From an uncultured Lachnoclostridium sp. (GTDB taxonomy: Bacteria; Bacillota; Clostridia; Lachnospirales; Lachnospiraceae): 11,870 nt of DNA. Positions 4,663 to 11,870 of the stretch are shown in pieces. Where the stretch lies: assembly GCA_905212635.1 (NCBI GenBank), contig CAJMFH010000050.1, forward strand, positions 1-11,870. Reading direction: 5' to 3'. Position numbers and translations under genes: made by a program. The notes beneath the pieces were generated by a model. The model was given only the letters and a program-made list of their open reading frames with translations, ran no database searches and had not been told where the DNA came from. Every line of letters begins with the position of its first letter. Position 1 is the first letter of the stretch.

Positions 4663-5499
4663 TTATTCCCTCCATTCTCCATGAAATACTTCTACTGCCG
4701 GACCTCGCATGACAACGTCTCCATTTTCGAGGTAGGTATCATAAAGCACCCCTCCGCGGATCTGTATCGCGATTTCCTCGCCGCGCGGACAATAGCCATT
4801 GAGAACGGCCGCTACGGTACTGGCACAAGTTCCGGTGCCGCAGGAGATTGTCTCCCCGGCTCCGCGCTCCCAGACACGCATTTTCAATGTATGTTCATCG
4901 ATCACTTCGACAAACTCCGTATTGATGCGGTCAGGAAAAAGAGGATGATGTTCAAATTCAGGTCCTGTTTTTTCCAGATCAAGAGTATCGATTCCCTCCG
5001 TAAATACGACACAATGTGGATTGCCCATGGACACGCAGGTAACAGTATACGGCTTATCTCCGACCATAATTTCCTGGGAAATAAACGTGTCGCCTTCTGC
5101 TTTTACCGGAATCTCCTTTGGTGCAAGGATTGCTTTCCCCATGTTTACTTTAGCATAGGCTGCCTTTCCATTTTCCACGGTAAGATCTATGGTTTTGATG
5201 CCGCTTTTTGTCTCAATCGTCATATGCTCTTTTTTCGCAATATCATGATCGTAGGCATATTTTGCGACACAGCGGATGCCATTTCCACACATCGCTCCCT
5301 CGGTTCCATCTGCATTGTACATGATCATGCGGCAGTCTGCCACATCAGATGGAGCAATGGCGATCAAACCATCCGAACCAATTCCAAAATGGCGGTCACT
5401 TACACGGATCGCCGCGTCCGAAATATCTGAGATTGTTTCTTCAAACAAATTTACATAGACGTAATCATTTCCGGTTCCTTGCATTTTTGTAAATTTCAT
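4663..5499 (-). CDS. dapF: Diaminopimelate epimerase
   Basis: A 278-residue cytoplasmic enzyme that converts LL-diaminopimelate to the meso form, the last step before meso-DAP is used for lysine and for the peptidoglycan stem peptide. It is cofactor-independent and uses two cysteines as acid and base. Both are present: C71 in NADGTEGAMCGNGIRC and C220 in ERGAGETISCGTGTC. The N-terminal KMQGTGNDYV and the GNPHCV loop (159-164) are typical, and the length matches the family. The start at 5499 has GGAGGG with 6 nt spacing and overlaps the stop codon of the DUF1934 gene as ATGA. Thioredoxin follows by 2 nt. Both reactive cysteines must stay reduced for activity, which gives a possible reason for the pairing, but this is inference. 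Confidence 0.96.
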   Translation of the reverse strand: MKFTKMQGTGNDYVYVNLFEETISDISDAAIRVSDRHFGIGSDGLIAIAPSDVADCRMIMYNADGTEGAMCGNGIRCVAKYAYDHDIAKKEHMTIETKSGIKTIDLTVENGKAAYAKVNMGKAILAPKEIPVKAEGDTFISQEIMVGDKPYTVTCVSMGNPHCVVFTEGIDTLDLEKTGPEFEHHPLFPDRINTEFVEVIDEHTLKMRVWERGAGETISCGTGTCASTVAAVLNGYCPRGEEIAIQIRGGVLYDTYLENGDVVMRGPAVEVFHGEWRE

Positions 5500-5936
5500 A
5501 CTCGTCCCTCCAATTCTTCCACTTGAATCCTTACATTGCAGTTTGACATGTGTGCCGCATTTACTTCCAACGCGTATTCGAGTTCCACATGAAATCCATT
5601 GTCAAACTTCTGATGTTCCAATCGGTCCGTATGAATCACAATTTCCAGTTCCCCGAATGGGGTGGAATAATACGTGAGCATGTCCTGATTTTTCACAAAT
5701 ACCATATGCGTCCGCGTACCACCTTCTTTCAGAATTTCCACCTGATTGTCACGGATCTTAAGCTGGCTCTGCACCATCTCACAGTCTTCGCCTTCGGCGT
5801 CATCCATTGCTTCCTCGTATTTTACGATTGTCTCGCCGTTTTCTTCATACATTTCTCCAAAAGAGATCACTTCCAGCGAATCCGTCGTACCATTTTCATG
5901 CAGTCCGGCAATCGATATCTTTACATCTTTCTTCAT
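5496..5936 (-). CDS. DUF1934 (YwiB-like) domain protein
   Basis: A 146-residue cytoplasmic protein of the DUF1934/YwiB family, small calycin-like beta-barrels without a known reaction. The sequence fits that fold: alternating beta strands such as VKISIAGLHENG, ETIVKYEEAM, NQVEILKEGGTRTHMVFVKNQ and GELEIVIHTDRLE, with a conserved TYYSTPFGELEI segment near residues 88-99 and a hydrophobic C-terminal strand (NCNVRIQVEELE). There is no signal peptide or membrane helix. The start at 5936 has only a weak Shine-Dalgarno (AAGGGAAA about 11 nt upstream). It lies 32 bp after ddl and overlaps dapF by 4 bp (ATGA), so it is co-transcribed with cell-wall genes. Confidence 0.85.
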   Translation of the reverse strand: MKKDVKISIAGLHENGTTDSLEVISFGEMYEENGETIVKYEEAMDDAEGEDCEMVQSQLKIRDNQVEILKEGGTRTHMVFVKNQDMLTYYSTPFGELEIVIHTDRLEHQKFDNGFHVELEYALEVNAAHMSNCNVRIQVEELEGRV

Positions 5937-5968
5937 GACTTTATCTTTCCCTTCGTTTCACCAAATTA

Positions 5969-7024
5969 TTATCGTTCGTAAGCGGTTTCTACAATACGGT
6001 CGATCAGTTCCGTGATGGAAAGTCCCATATCCGCCCACAACATCGGGTACATACTGATATTGGTAAATCCTGGAAGTGTGTTGATTTCATTAAACACAAC
6101 ATCATTCGTTTCATTTTCGATAAAGAAGTCCACACGTGACAGGCTGAATCCGCTTACCGCTTTAAATACAGCCACGGCGTCTTCGCGTACTTTGTCTTTT
6201 GATGCCTGCGGAACGGTGTCCGGATCAATGACGGTCTTCGATTCGGAATTATTGTATTTGGCATCGTAATCATAAAATTCTGCTGCCGCCACAACTTCTC
6301 CGACTTTCGATGCTTTCGGGTCGCGGCCGCCGAGAACGGCACATTCCACTTCATGTCCGCAGATCATTTCTTCGATCAAAACGCGGGTGTCATGTTTTTT
6401 GGCAAGTTCCACTGCTGCCCTCAATTCCTCACGGTTTTCCGCTTTACTGACACCGCAGGAAGAACCGGCATTCGAAGGTTTTACAAAAACCGGATATCCC
6501 AGTTTTTCCTCTACCTCTGCAACTGTATGATCAAGTTCACTCAGATCCGGCGCAATATCTGCCACAAATTTTGCCTGACGAATCCCCAGTTTCTCCACAA
6601 AAATCTTCGTGGAAATTTTATCCATACTTACCGAAGAAGAGAGCACACCGCATCCGACATAAGGAATGCCTGACATTTCAAACACGCCCTGAATCGTACC
6701 GTCTTCTCCAAATTTTCCATGAAGAACCGGAAAAATCACATCGATTTTCTGACACTCATAATGTCCCTCATCATCGCATAAATAAATCCCGGAATTCACG
6801 GCATCCGGTGAAATTATAGCGGTCTTTCTGCCGTCATACCAGCTGCCATCCTCGATTGCTGCTGCCTCCGGCACATAAATCCAATGTCCCTCTTTTGTTA
6901 TTCCGATCAAATGTATCTCATATTTTTCAGGCGAAAATCCCTTGATAACATTGAGCACAGAATGACATGACACTTCGTGTTCCGAAGATTTTCCACCAAA
7001 AATTACTGCAACCTGCTTTTTCAT
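5969..7024 (-). CDS. ddl: D-alanine--D-alanine ligase
   Basis: A 351-residue cytoplasmic ATP-grasp ligase that joins two D-alanines to make the dipeptide terminus of the peptidoglycan stem. The N-terminal domain begins VAVIFGGKSSEHEVS, with E15 at the position of the first-site glutamate of DdlB. The ATP-grasp glycine loop is KPSNAGSSCGVS (182-193), and the metal-binding C-terminal motif is EINTLPGFT. The omega-loop reads EFYDYDAKY (249-257), so K256 and Y257 give the Lys-Tyr pair of true D-Ala-D-Ala ligases rather than a vancomycin-resistance D-Ala-D-Lac enzyme. Length is normal. It is first in the operon ddl - DUF1934 gene - dapF - thioredoxin, with a promoter at 7068-7096. The start at 7024 has AAAGGA about 10 nt upstream. 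Confidence 0.96.
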   Translation of the reverse strand: MKKQVAVIFGGKSSEHEVSCHSVLNVIKGFSPEKYEIHLIGITKEGHWIYVPEAAAIEDGSWYDGRKTAIISPDAVNSGIYLCDDEGHYECQKIDVIFPVLHGKFGEDGTIQGVFEMSGIPYVGCGVLSSSVSMDKISTKIFVEKLGIRQAKFVADIAPDLSELDHTVAEVEEKLGYPVFVKPSNAGSSCGVSKAENREELRAAVELAKKHDTRVLIEEMICGHEVECAVLGGRDPKASKVGEVVAAAEFYDYDAKYNNSESKTVIDPDTVPQASKDKVREDAVAVFKAVSGFSLSRVDFFIENETNDVVFNEINTLPGFTNISMYPMLWADMGLSITELIDRIVETAYER

Positions 7025-7067
7025 ATCTATCCATTCCTTTCGATATTTACCTCAAACTCTCGCTTTT

Positions 7068-7096
7068 ATTGTACTATGAATTGTCCGAAACTACAA
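7068..7096 (-). promoter_or_regulatory. Predicted promoter of the ddl operon
   Basis: On the minus strand TTGTAG (7096-7091), a 17-nt spacer and TACAAT (7073-7068), 44 bp before the ddl start. The -10 matches 5 of 6 and the -35 only 3 of 6. It would allow expression independent of the upstream symporter gene. Confidence 0.5.
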
Positions 7097-7112
7097 GTGG
7101 AAAATTTCTCAC

Positions 7113-7129
7113 AAAAAGGAACCCTTTTT
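7113..7129. terminator. Weak possible terminator after the symporter gene
   Basis: AAAAAGG (7113-7119) and CCTTTTT (7123-7129) form a short stem, mostly A-T pairs, around a 3-nt loop directly after the symporter stop codon. It is weak and may let transcription run into ddl. Confidence 0.25.
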
Positions 7130-8428
7130 CTACTTCTTTCGGAGTATTTTCCGACAGCAAAGCAGTGTATAAACCGACGATACCAGCAAAAATAAATTGA
7201 CAAAATCCGTGATCTCCCACACAAATCCGAGTGGCATCACCGCACCGGCAAAGATCATCACGACATAAACATATTGATATCTGCGGGTCAGCTGTTTTCC
7301 CCCTAGGAATTCCGCCGCTACTTTGCCAAAAAGCGACCATCCGATCAAGGTGGCAACAGCAAATGCCACGGTTGCCACGCCAATGATCTCCGTGCCTCCT
7401 AACGGAAGTTCGGCAAATGCATCTTTTACCAAAAGACCGCTGGCCATACCACTTTTCGCGATGGCATGCTTTGCCTGATAAATGACAACGACAACTCCCG
7501 TCACCGCACATAACACAACGGTGTCCCAGAAAGTGGCTGTCATCGAAATCAGTCCCTGCTCCTCCGGCGAGATTTTTTCTTCTCCGCAAGCTGCCGCAAT
7601 TCCGGAAGTTCCAAGCCCCGCCTCGTTGGTAAAAAGTCCTCTTGCGACTCCGTAACGCACTGCCGCGCCAACGGTATAGCCGAGTCCTCCGGCAGCGGCG
7701 CACCGCGGTGAAAAAGCGGACGTTACGATCTGACGGATTGCTGTCGGAAAATAGCCAATATGCAGCACAAGATAAAACAGACATCCTGCCACAAAAAGAA
7801 GTGCCATCGCCGGCACGATCATCATACTTGCTTTCTCAATCCATTTTACCCCCTGAAGGATTACCAGTCCCACCGTCAATGCCACGATAATTCCGACAAG
7901 CCATTTGGGCAGATTCCAGATATCCCGGCATGTCTCTGAAATCGCATTGGATTGTGTCGTACATCCGGCAAAATAGGCAGAAAAGCAGATAAAAAAGCTG
8001 TAAAAAGCTGCCAGTTTTTTCTTTCCCAGCGCATTTTTCAGTACATACATCATTCCGCCGACCGGTTCACTGCCCCGCGTCTCCCGATAGGTACAGCACA
8101 ATGTCGTCTCCGCATACGTGGTCGCCATTCCCAGTACGCCGGTAAGCCAGCACCAGAACACCGCTCCCGGACCGCCGAGACTGACTGCGGTCGAAACTCC
8201 GATAATATTGCCGGTTCCAAGCGTCGCCGCCAATGTTGTCGTAAGCGTTCCAAATGAACTCATTCCCTTCTTGTCCGTTCCGGTTCCACGAAGTGACAAG
8301 CGGATTCCGGTTCCCAGTTTCCTCTGTACAACTCCGGTGTAGATTGTAAAATAAACATGAATGCCAAATAACAGAATTAAGATCGGACCGCCGAACAGCC
8401 ATCCATTCACCGCCTGAATCACCCGCAT
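7130..8428 (-). CDS. AGCS-family Na+:alanine/glycine symporter
   Basis: A 432-residue polytopic membrane protein of the alanine-or-glycine:cation symporter (AGCS) family, which imports alanine or glycine with Na+. Diagnostic segments are LAATLGTGNIIGVSTAVSLGGPGAVFW, the family's Gly-rich signature, and RGLFTNEAGLGTSGIAAACG near the middle. About ten hydrophobic helices follow the family's order and the length is near normal. Start choice is uncertain: ATG at 8428 gives MRVIQAVNGWLFGGP, which matches family N-termini, but no good Shine-Dalgarno precedes it. An in-frame ATG at 8452 also lacks one and overlaps a TATAAA/TACAAT promoter-like stretch. It lies 105 bp before ddl in the same direction, so it may feed alanine toward D-Ala-D-Ala synthesis. 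The exact substrate is not readable. Confidence 0.93.
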   Translation of the reverse strand: MRVIQAVNGWLFGGPILILLFGIHVYFTIYTGVVQRKLGTGIRLSLRGTGTDKKGMSSFGTLTTTLAATLGTGNIIGVSTAVSLGGPGAVFWCWLTGVLGMATTYAETTLCCTYRETRGSEPVGGMMYVLKNALGKKKLAAFYSFFICFSAYFAGCTTQSNAISETCRDIWNLPKWLVGIIVALTVGLVILQGVKWIEKASMMIVPAMALLFVAGCLFYLVLHIGYFPTAIRQIVTSAFSPRCAAAGGLGYTVGAAVRYGVARGLFTNEAGLGTSGIAAACGEEKISPEEQGLISMTATFWDTVVLCAVTGVVVVIYQAKHAIAKSGMASGLLVKDAFAELPLGGTEIIGVATVAFAVATLIGWSLFGKVAAEFLGGKQLTRRYQYVYVVMIFAGAVMPLGFVWEITDFVNLFLLVSSVYTLLCCRKILRKK

Positions 8429-8499
8429 CTCAACGTACCCACATTGTATCATTTATAAAAAAATATGCGCGGCAAGAGAAAAAAAGAACGGCGGAATTC

Positions 8500-8528
8500 T
8501 TGATTTTCTTTGCAAAATTGTGTATACT
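8500..8528 (+). promoter_or_regulatory. Predicted promoter of the glucosaminidase gene
   Basis: TTGATT (8500-8505), a 17-nt spacer and TATACT (8523-8528), 32 bp before the ATG at 8561. The ribosome binding site AAAGGA (8547-8552) follows. Confidence 0.7.
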
Positions 8529-8560
8529 TCAAATCATAAATTTATGAAAGGATCTTTCCG

Positions 8561-9937
8561 ATGAAACATTTAAAATATACTTTGACACTGCTTCTGTGCA
8601 GCAGTATACTAGCACAGACACTTGCTCCGCAGGCACAGGCGATCTCGATTTCCGAGGCATTTGCCACGCCTTCTCCTTCCTCATCTTCTTCCGATTTCTC
8701 GGCGATCAACGAAGCCACCGGAAAAGGAAAAGGCATCTCTTATACGATAGACGGTCAGACCTACCGCTATACCGGAGAAAGCATCAATGTGGTATACGAG
8801 TCAAAGGCACTGAATCTGACACAGACACCAGCTGTCACGATCAACGGAACGGTTATGGTTCCTTTGAAAGAGGCATTTGCCAAGCAGGGAATCAAAGCAA
8901 ACTATCATTATTATAAGAAACTCAAAAAGATTAAAGTGACAAAAAATAATAAGATCGTTATCATGCACCTTGGCGATACGACGATGACGGTCAACCAGAA
9001 AAACAGTACACTCCCACAGGCACCGGTTTCTGTTACCTATGGGAAATCCAAAGTGAAGACCATCCTCGTTCCATTCCGCGAGATCGTTGAAGCGCTGGGA
9101 ATCAATTATCTGTGGGACAAGGATCTGGGTGTCGCACAGTTATCCAAGCCGGTTTTGAATTTTGTCGGAAAGCACTATTTCACACCGTACAACTGGAGTT
9201 TAAATACCTATGCGACCATACAGAAAAACCGCGTCGGACGTGCTTCCCTCGCCGAATTTAAGCGGCTGGTAAATTATAAAAAAGATACAACGTATGGATT
9301 CCAGTATCTGCGCCTCGACCAGTACCGCGAAGTGGATGAGAAAAAATTCATCTCGACATTTAACTATTTTATCAAGGATTCGTGCGAAAATAACGGCTAT
9401 TCTCCGACACGCAGTGTCTTGTACGGAAAGGGCGATGTGATGCTTGCCGCTGCGAAAAAAGAGGGAATTGATCCGATGTATTTTGCCGCGCAGACCTTTA
9501 TCGAATCCGCTTACGGCCGCAGTTCGCTTGCCCGTGGAAACCGCATTTCAAAAGTAGCACTTCCTTCGTACGCAAGACGCGGGGGCAAATTTATCACAAA
9601 GAGTATCAAAAAGAGTGTCAAAGTTTACAACCTTTATGGAATAAAAGCATACGACAGCGACCCTCGTGTGGGTGCGACATCGTATGCCTATTATCAGGGC
9701 TGGACTTCCGTGGACAAAGCCATCTACGGAGCTGCCAAATTTATCCGTGAAAACTATTTTGAAGCCACACCAAAGCAGAATACCATCTTTAAGTTCCGCT
9801 ACAACCCAAGCAATCTGAGCCACCAATACGCAACAGATCCCTGGTACGCAGAAAAAATTGCACAGCGAATCATGCTTTTCAGTAACTGCTATTCAAAAAA
9901 GGCTTCGTATACTTATGATTATCCGAAATTCCGTTAG
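8561..9937 (+). CDS. Secreted stalk-domain / GH73 glucosaminidase (probable peptidoglycan hydrolase)
   Basis: A 458-residue secreted protein. A signal peptide (MKHLKYTLTLLLCSSILAQT...) has a likely cleavage after AQA at residue 27, followed by a Ser/Pro-rich linker (about 37-48). Residues about 60-196 resemble a copper-amine-oxidase N-terminal-like 'stalk' domain, with VPLKEAF and ILVPFREIVEALG repeats, which serves as a wall or surface adaptor rather than an oxidase. Residues about 285-435 form a glucosaminidase (GH73, LytB-like) domain: GDVMLAAAKKEGIDPMYFAAQTFIESAYGRSSLARG, with E315 as the likely catalytic acid, then VYNLYGIKAYDSDP, YYQGWTSVDKAIYGAAKFI and a conserved HQYATDPWYAEKIA. It should cut GlcNAc-MurNAc glycan bonds during wall remodelling. 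It is divergent from the symporter and converges on uvrC with only 9 bp between stop codons. Confidence 0.9.
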   Translation: MKHLKYTLTLLLCSSILAQTLAPQAQAISISEAFATPSPSSSSSDFSAINEATGKGKGISYTIDGQTYRYTGESINVVYESKALNLTQTPAVTINGTVMVPLKEAFAKQGIKANYHYYKKLKKIKVTKNNKIVIMHLGDTTMTVNQKNSTLPQAPVSVTYGKSKVKTILVPFREIVEALGINYLWDKDLGVAQLSKPVLNFVGKHYFTPYNWSLNTYATIQKNRVGRASLAEFKRLVNYKKDTTYGFQYLRLDQYREVDEKKFISTFNYFIKDSCENNGYSPTRSVLYGKGDVMLAAAKKEGIDPMYFAAQTFIESAYGRSSLARGNRISKVALPSYARRGGKFITKSIKKSVKVYNLYGIKAYDSDPRVGATSYAYYQGWTSVDKAIYGAAKFIRENYFEATPKQNTIFKFRYNPSNLSHQYATDPWYAEKIAQRIMLFSNCYSKKASYTYDYPKFR

Positions 9938-9946
9938 ATCAGCGCA

Positions 9947-11812
9947 TCATTTTCCTTCTTTTGCCTGACTGGCAAAGAAGGAGACAATGGCCTCGGCGGA
10001 GGCTTCGTTGATTTCCGGCAATTCTTTTAATTCTTCGACCGTCGCCTGGCGGATGGCATCGAGTGATTCATAACGGCGCATCAATGCCTTTCTTCTCGCC
10101 GAGCCGACCGTCGGAATGTCGTCTAGGATGGAATGCACCTGTGCTTTTCCGCGGATCTGCCGATGGTATTCGATGGCAAAACGGTGCGTCTCATCCTGTA
10201 TTCTTGTAATCAAGCGAAATCCCTGTCCATGCGTGTCGATTGGAATTTCCACATTTTGGAAATAAAGTCCTCTTGTGCGATGGTGGTCATCTTTTACCAT
10301 ACCGCACACCGGGATCGATATATTTAATTGCGCCAAAACTTTTTCGCAAATATTTACCTGCCCTTTTCCACCATCCATAAAGATGACATCCGGAAACAGG
10401 CGGAACGCGTCCATCTCATCGAGATCTTCCCGCTGTCCGTGCGTAAACCGCCTCGTCAGGAGTTCCTCCATCGACGCATAATCATCCGGCCCGGTCACAC
10501 TACGGATGCGGAATTTTCGATAGTCATTTTTCTTGGCACGCCCATCTTCAAATACGACCATGGAACCAACCGTCTCGAATCCATTGATATTGGAAATATC
10601 GTAAGATTCCACACGGTGAAGTCCGCTCATACCAAGCAGTTCCTGAATTTCTTCCATCGCACCAAGTGTCCGCGCACGCTCCCTCTTTAGCTTTTCCACA
10701 TCCTGCAAAAGAACCATTTTCGCATTTCGTTTGGCAAGATCCAGAAGCCGTTCTTTCGAACCACGTTTCGGATGACGGAAAAAAACTTTGTGACCACGCT
10801 TTTTCGACAGCCACTCCAGAATCGCCTCACTATCTTCCGGCGGTTCTTCCGTCCACAATTCACGCGGTATGTACGGCGTTCCGGCATACATCTGTTTGAT
10901 AAATGCCCCCAGCACATGGCTGTCCTCTTCTTCCTGCACTCCCGTGAGATAATAATGTTCCCGGCCGATCAATTTGCCGCCGCGGATGAAGAACACCTGC
11001 ACAACCGCCTCGTCCTGAAGCCGTGACATCGCAATAATATCGCGGTCTTCCGCATCCTCACTCGTAATCTTCTGCCGTTCGGTCACTTGTTTCACACTGT
11101 GGATCAGATCTCGGTAAGCGGCCGCCTCTTCAAAATTCATCTCCATGGATGCCGCCATCATTTTTTCTTCCAGATTTTGTAAAACCTCTTTCGTCTGTCC
11201 ATTTAAAAACGCCAATGCCTTTTCGAAATTTTGGCGGTATTCTTCTTTATCGACATTCCCCTGACACGGTGCCGGGCACTGTCCCATCTGATGATACAGG
11301 CAGGGCCTCTCTTTTCCGACATCCCGTGGAAAACGTTTCTGACAGTTTCTCAGATGAAACAATTTATTGAGCAGTTCGATCGTATCACGGATCGCCGCTC
11401 CACTTGTAAATGGTCCGAAATATTTTGCACCGTCGCGTTTCATCTGCCGCGCAAACACAAACCGCGGATAATCATCCTGAATCAACGCTTTCAAAAAAGG
11501 ATAGCTTTTGCCATCCTTTAACATCGTATTGTATTTGGGATTGTACTCTTTGATCAGATTGCACTCCAGCACCAGAGCTTCGAGTTCGCTGTCCGTCACA
11601 ATGTACTCAAACCATGCGATCTGCTCAATCATCCGCTCGATCTTGGGTGACACATGGCGGCTTTTTTGAAAATACTGCCGGACACGGTTTTTCAGCACAA
11701 CGGCTTTTCCCACATAGATAATGTGGTCATTCCGATCGTGCATCAGATATACGCCGGGTTTTTCCGGAAGTTTTTTTAATTCTTCCGCCAGATCAAAATC
11801 TGCACGTTCCAT
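9947..11812 (-). CDS. uvrC: UvrABC excinuclease subunit C
   Basis: A 621-residue cytoplasmic nuclease that makes both incisions around bulky DNA lesions with UvrA and UvrB. From the chosen start, an N-terminal GIY-YIG domain (about 12-95, GVYLM then IIYVGKA and NRVRQYF) makes the 3' cut. Four cysteines, C157, C171, C179 and C183 (NCQKRFP, PCLYHQMGQCPAPC), match the cluster reported to hold a 4Fe-4S centre in E. coli UvrC. A UVR UvrB-binding motif lies at about 215-245 (MEMNFEEAAAYRD). The RNase H-like domain making the 5' cut has D405 (YDISN), D480 (MDGGKGQ) and KDDHHRT near 507-513. A tandem helix-hairpin-helix DNA-binding end spans about 560-612. The start at 11812 is supported by AAAGGAG 8 nt upstream; an in-frame ATG at 11836 precedes that site. 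The gene is complete. Confidence 0.97.
   Translation of the reverse strand: MERADFDLAEELKKLPEKPGVYLMHDRNDHIIYVGKAVVLKNRVRQYFQKSRHVSPKIERMIEQIAWFEYIVTDSELEALVLECNLIKEYNPKYNTMLKDGKSYPFLKALIQDDYPRFVFARQMKRDGAKYFGPFTSGAAIRDTIELLNKLFHLRNCQKRFPRDVGKERPCLYHQMGQCPAPCQGNVDKEEYRQNFEKALAFLNGQTKEVLQNLEEKMMAASMEMNFEEAAAYRDLIHSVKQVTERQKITSEDAEDRDIIAMSRLQDEAVVQVFFIRGGKLIGREHYYLTGVQEEEDSHVLGAFIKQMYAGTPYIPRELWTEEPPEDSEAILEWLSKKRGHKVFFRHPKRGSKERLLDLAKRNAKMVLLQDVEKLKRERARTLGAMEEIQELLGMSGLHRVESYDISNINGFETVGSMVVFEDGRAKKNDYRKFRIRSVTGPDDYASMEELLTRRFTHGQREDLDEMDAFRLFPDVIFMDGGKGQVNICEKVLAQLNISIPVCGMVKDDHHRTRGLYFQNVEIPIDTHGQGFRLITRIQDETHRFAIEYHRQIRGKAQVHSILDDIPTVGSARRKALMRRYESLDAIRQATVEELKELPEINEASAEAIVSFFASQAKEGK
9953..9982. 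terminator. Hairpin in the 3' end of uvrC between convergent genes
   Basis: TCCTTCTTTTGCC (9953-9965) pairs with GGCAAAGAAGGA (9971-9982) as a 12-bp stem with one bulged T and a 5-nt loop. It codes for the last residues of UvrC. Neither strand has a good U-tract after it, so it is not a classical terminator, but it is the only strong hairpin where the two transcripts meet. Confidence 0.3.
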
Positions 11813-11828
11813 CCTTTCAACTCCTTTG

Positions 11829-11870
11829 TCAATCATTTATAAACCGATGAATCACATCAACCAATCCGTC
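11829..11870 (-). CDS. Possible 3' end of a gene upstream of uvrC (partial)
   Basis: On the minus strand the frame from the window edge reads DGLVDVIHRFIND and stops with TGA at 11831-11829, 16 bp before the uvrC start and just ahead of its Shine-Dalgarno. Thirteen codons are too few to identify a family, and the reading may be chance. If real, uvrC is the downstream gene of an operon. Confidence 0.35.
   Translation of the reverse strand, partial: DGLVDVIHRFIND
11836..11864 (-). promoter_or_regulatory. Possible uvrC promoter
   Basis: On the minus strand TTGGTT (11864-11859), a 17-nt spacer and TATAAA (11841-11836), 23 bp before the ATG at 11812. It overlaps the possible end of an upstream reading frame, and both could be true. 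Confidence 0.4.

Noticed and set aside
4660..5430. 256-codon plus-strand reading frame opposite dapF
   Set aside because: Antisense shadow of a clear dapF; no ribosome binding site and composition of a reverse-strand reading.
5969..7024. Vancomycin-resistance type D-Ala-D-Lac ligase
   Set aside because: The omega-loop has the AKY (Lys-Tyr) motif of true D-Ala-D-Ala ligases and there are no vanH/vanX-like neighbours.
7074..7784. 236-codon minus-strand frame overlapping the symporter gene
   Set aside because: Out-of-frame shadow rich in Arg and Cys; the AGCS frame is unmistakable.
8547..8557. Small hairpin GAAAG-GAT-CTTTC over the glucosaminidase ribosome binding site
   Set aside because: Only 5 bp with a 3-nt loop; too weak to claim translational control.

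Overview
The window reads as a low-to-mid GC Gram-positive chromosome, most likely an anaerobic, probably flagellated Lachnospiraceae-type Clostridium relative. This is inferred from AGGAGG-type ribosome binding sites, sigma-A-like promoters, U-tailed intrinsic terminators, a YjfB-family small protein, a Clostridia-style Rpn nuclease/transposase and a stalk-domain glucosaminidase. Species cannot be fixed from the sequence alone.

Left accessory part (1-2310). Bases 1-63 look like the outer end of an IS3-family (IS150-like) insertion sequence with a UUCG-capped hairpin. Two minus-strand genes of unknown function follow: a small secreted protein (124-489) and a one-pass membrane protein with a Cys/His motif and a Ser/Tyr-rich then acidic tail (582-1109). 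Between them lies a perfect 26-bp palindrome overlapping a predicted promoter. Bases 1158-1303 form a nested inverted-repeat element. Next is a minus-strand Rpn-family PD-(D/E)XK nuclease gene (1393-2265) with two unusual expression signals: an in-frame internal GTG start with a strong Shine-Dalgarno that would make a 78-residue C-terminal protein, and a leader in which one CCTCCC segment can pair either with an upstream GGGAGG or with the gene's own Shine-Dalgarno.

Middle part (2453-4322). A plus-strand YjfB-like 64-residue protein has a textbook promoter and terminator. It is followed by an NSS-family Na+-dependent amino acid transporter. A bidirectional terminator separates the transporter from the convergent operon to its right.

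Cell-wall part (4337-9937). A minus-strand operon ddl - DUF1934 gene - dapF - thioredoxin is tightly packed, with an ATGA overlap and a 2-nt gap. It supplies D-Ala-D-Ala and meso-diaminopimelate for peptidoglycan. Upstream in the same direction is an AGCS-family Na+:alanine/glycine symporter. Divergent from that is a secreted protein with a copper-amine-oxidase-type stalk domain and a GH73 glucosaminidase domain, a probable peptidoglycan hydrolase. Alanine uptake, D-Ala ligation, DAP synthesis and wall cutting therefore sit side by side.

Right end (9947-11870). A complete minus-strand uvrC converges on the glucosaminidase gene with 9 bp between stop codons. The last bases may hold both the end of an upstream gene and a uvrC promoter.

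I found no tRNA, rRNA or CRISPR array. There is no gene-free stretch longer than 300 bases; the longest, 1110-1392, holds the nested inverted-repeat element and the rpn terminator.
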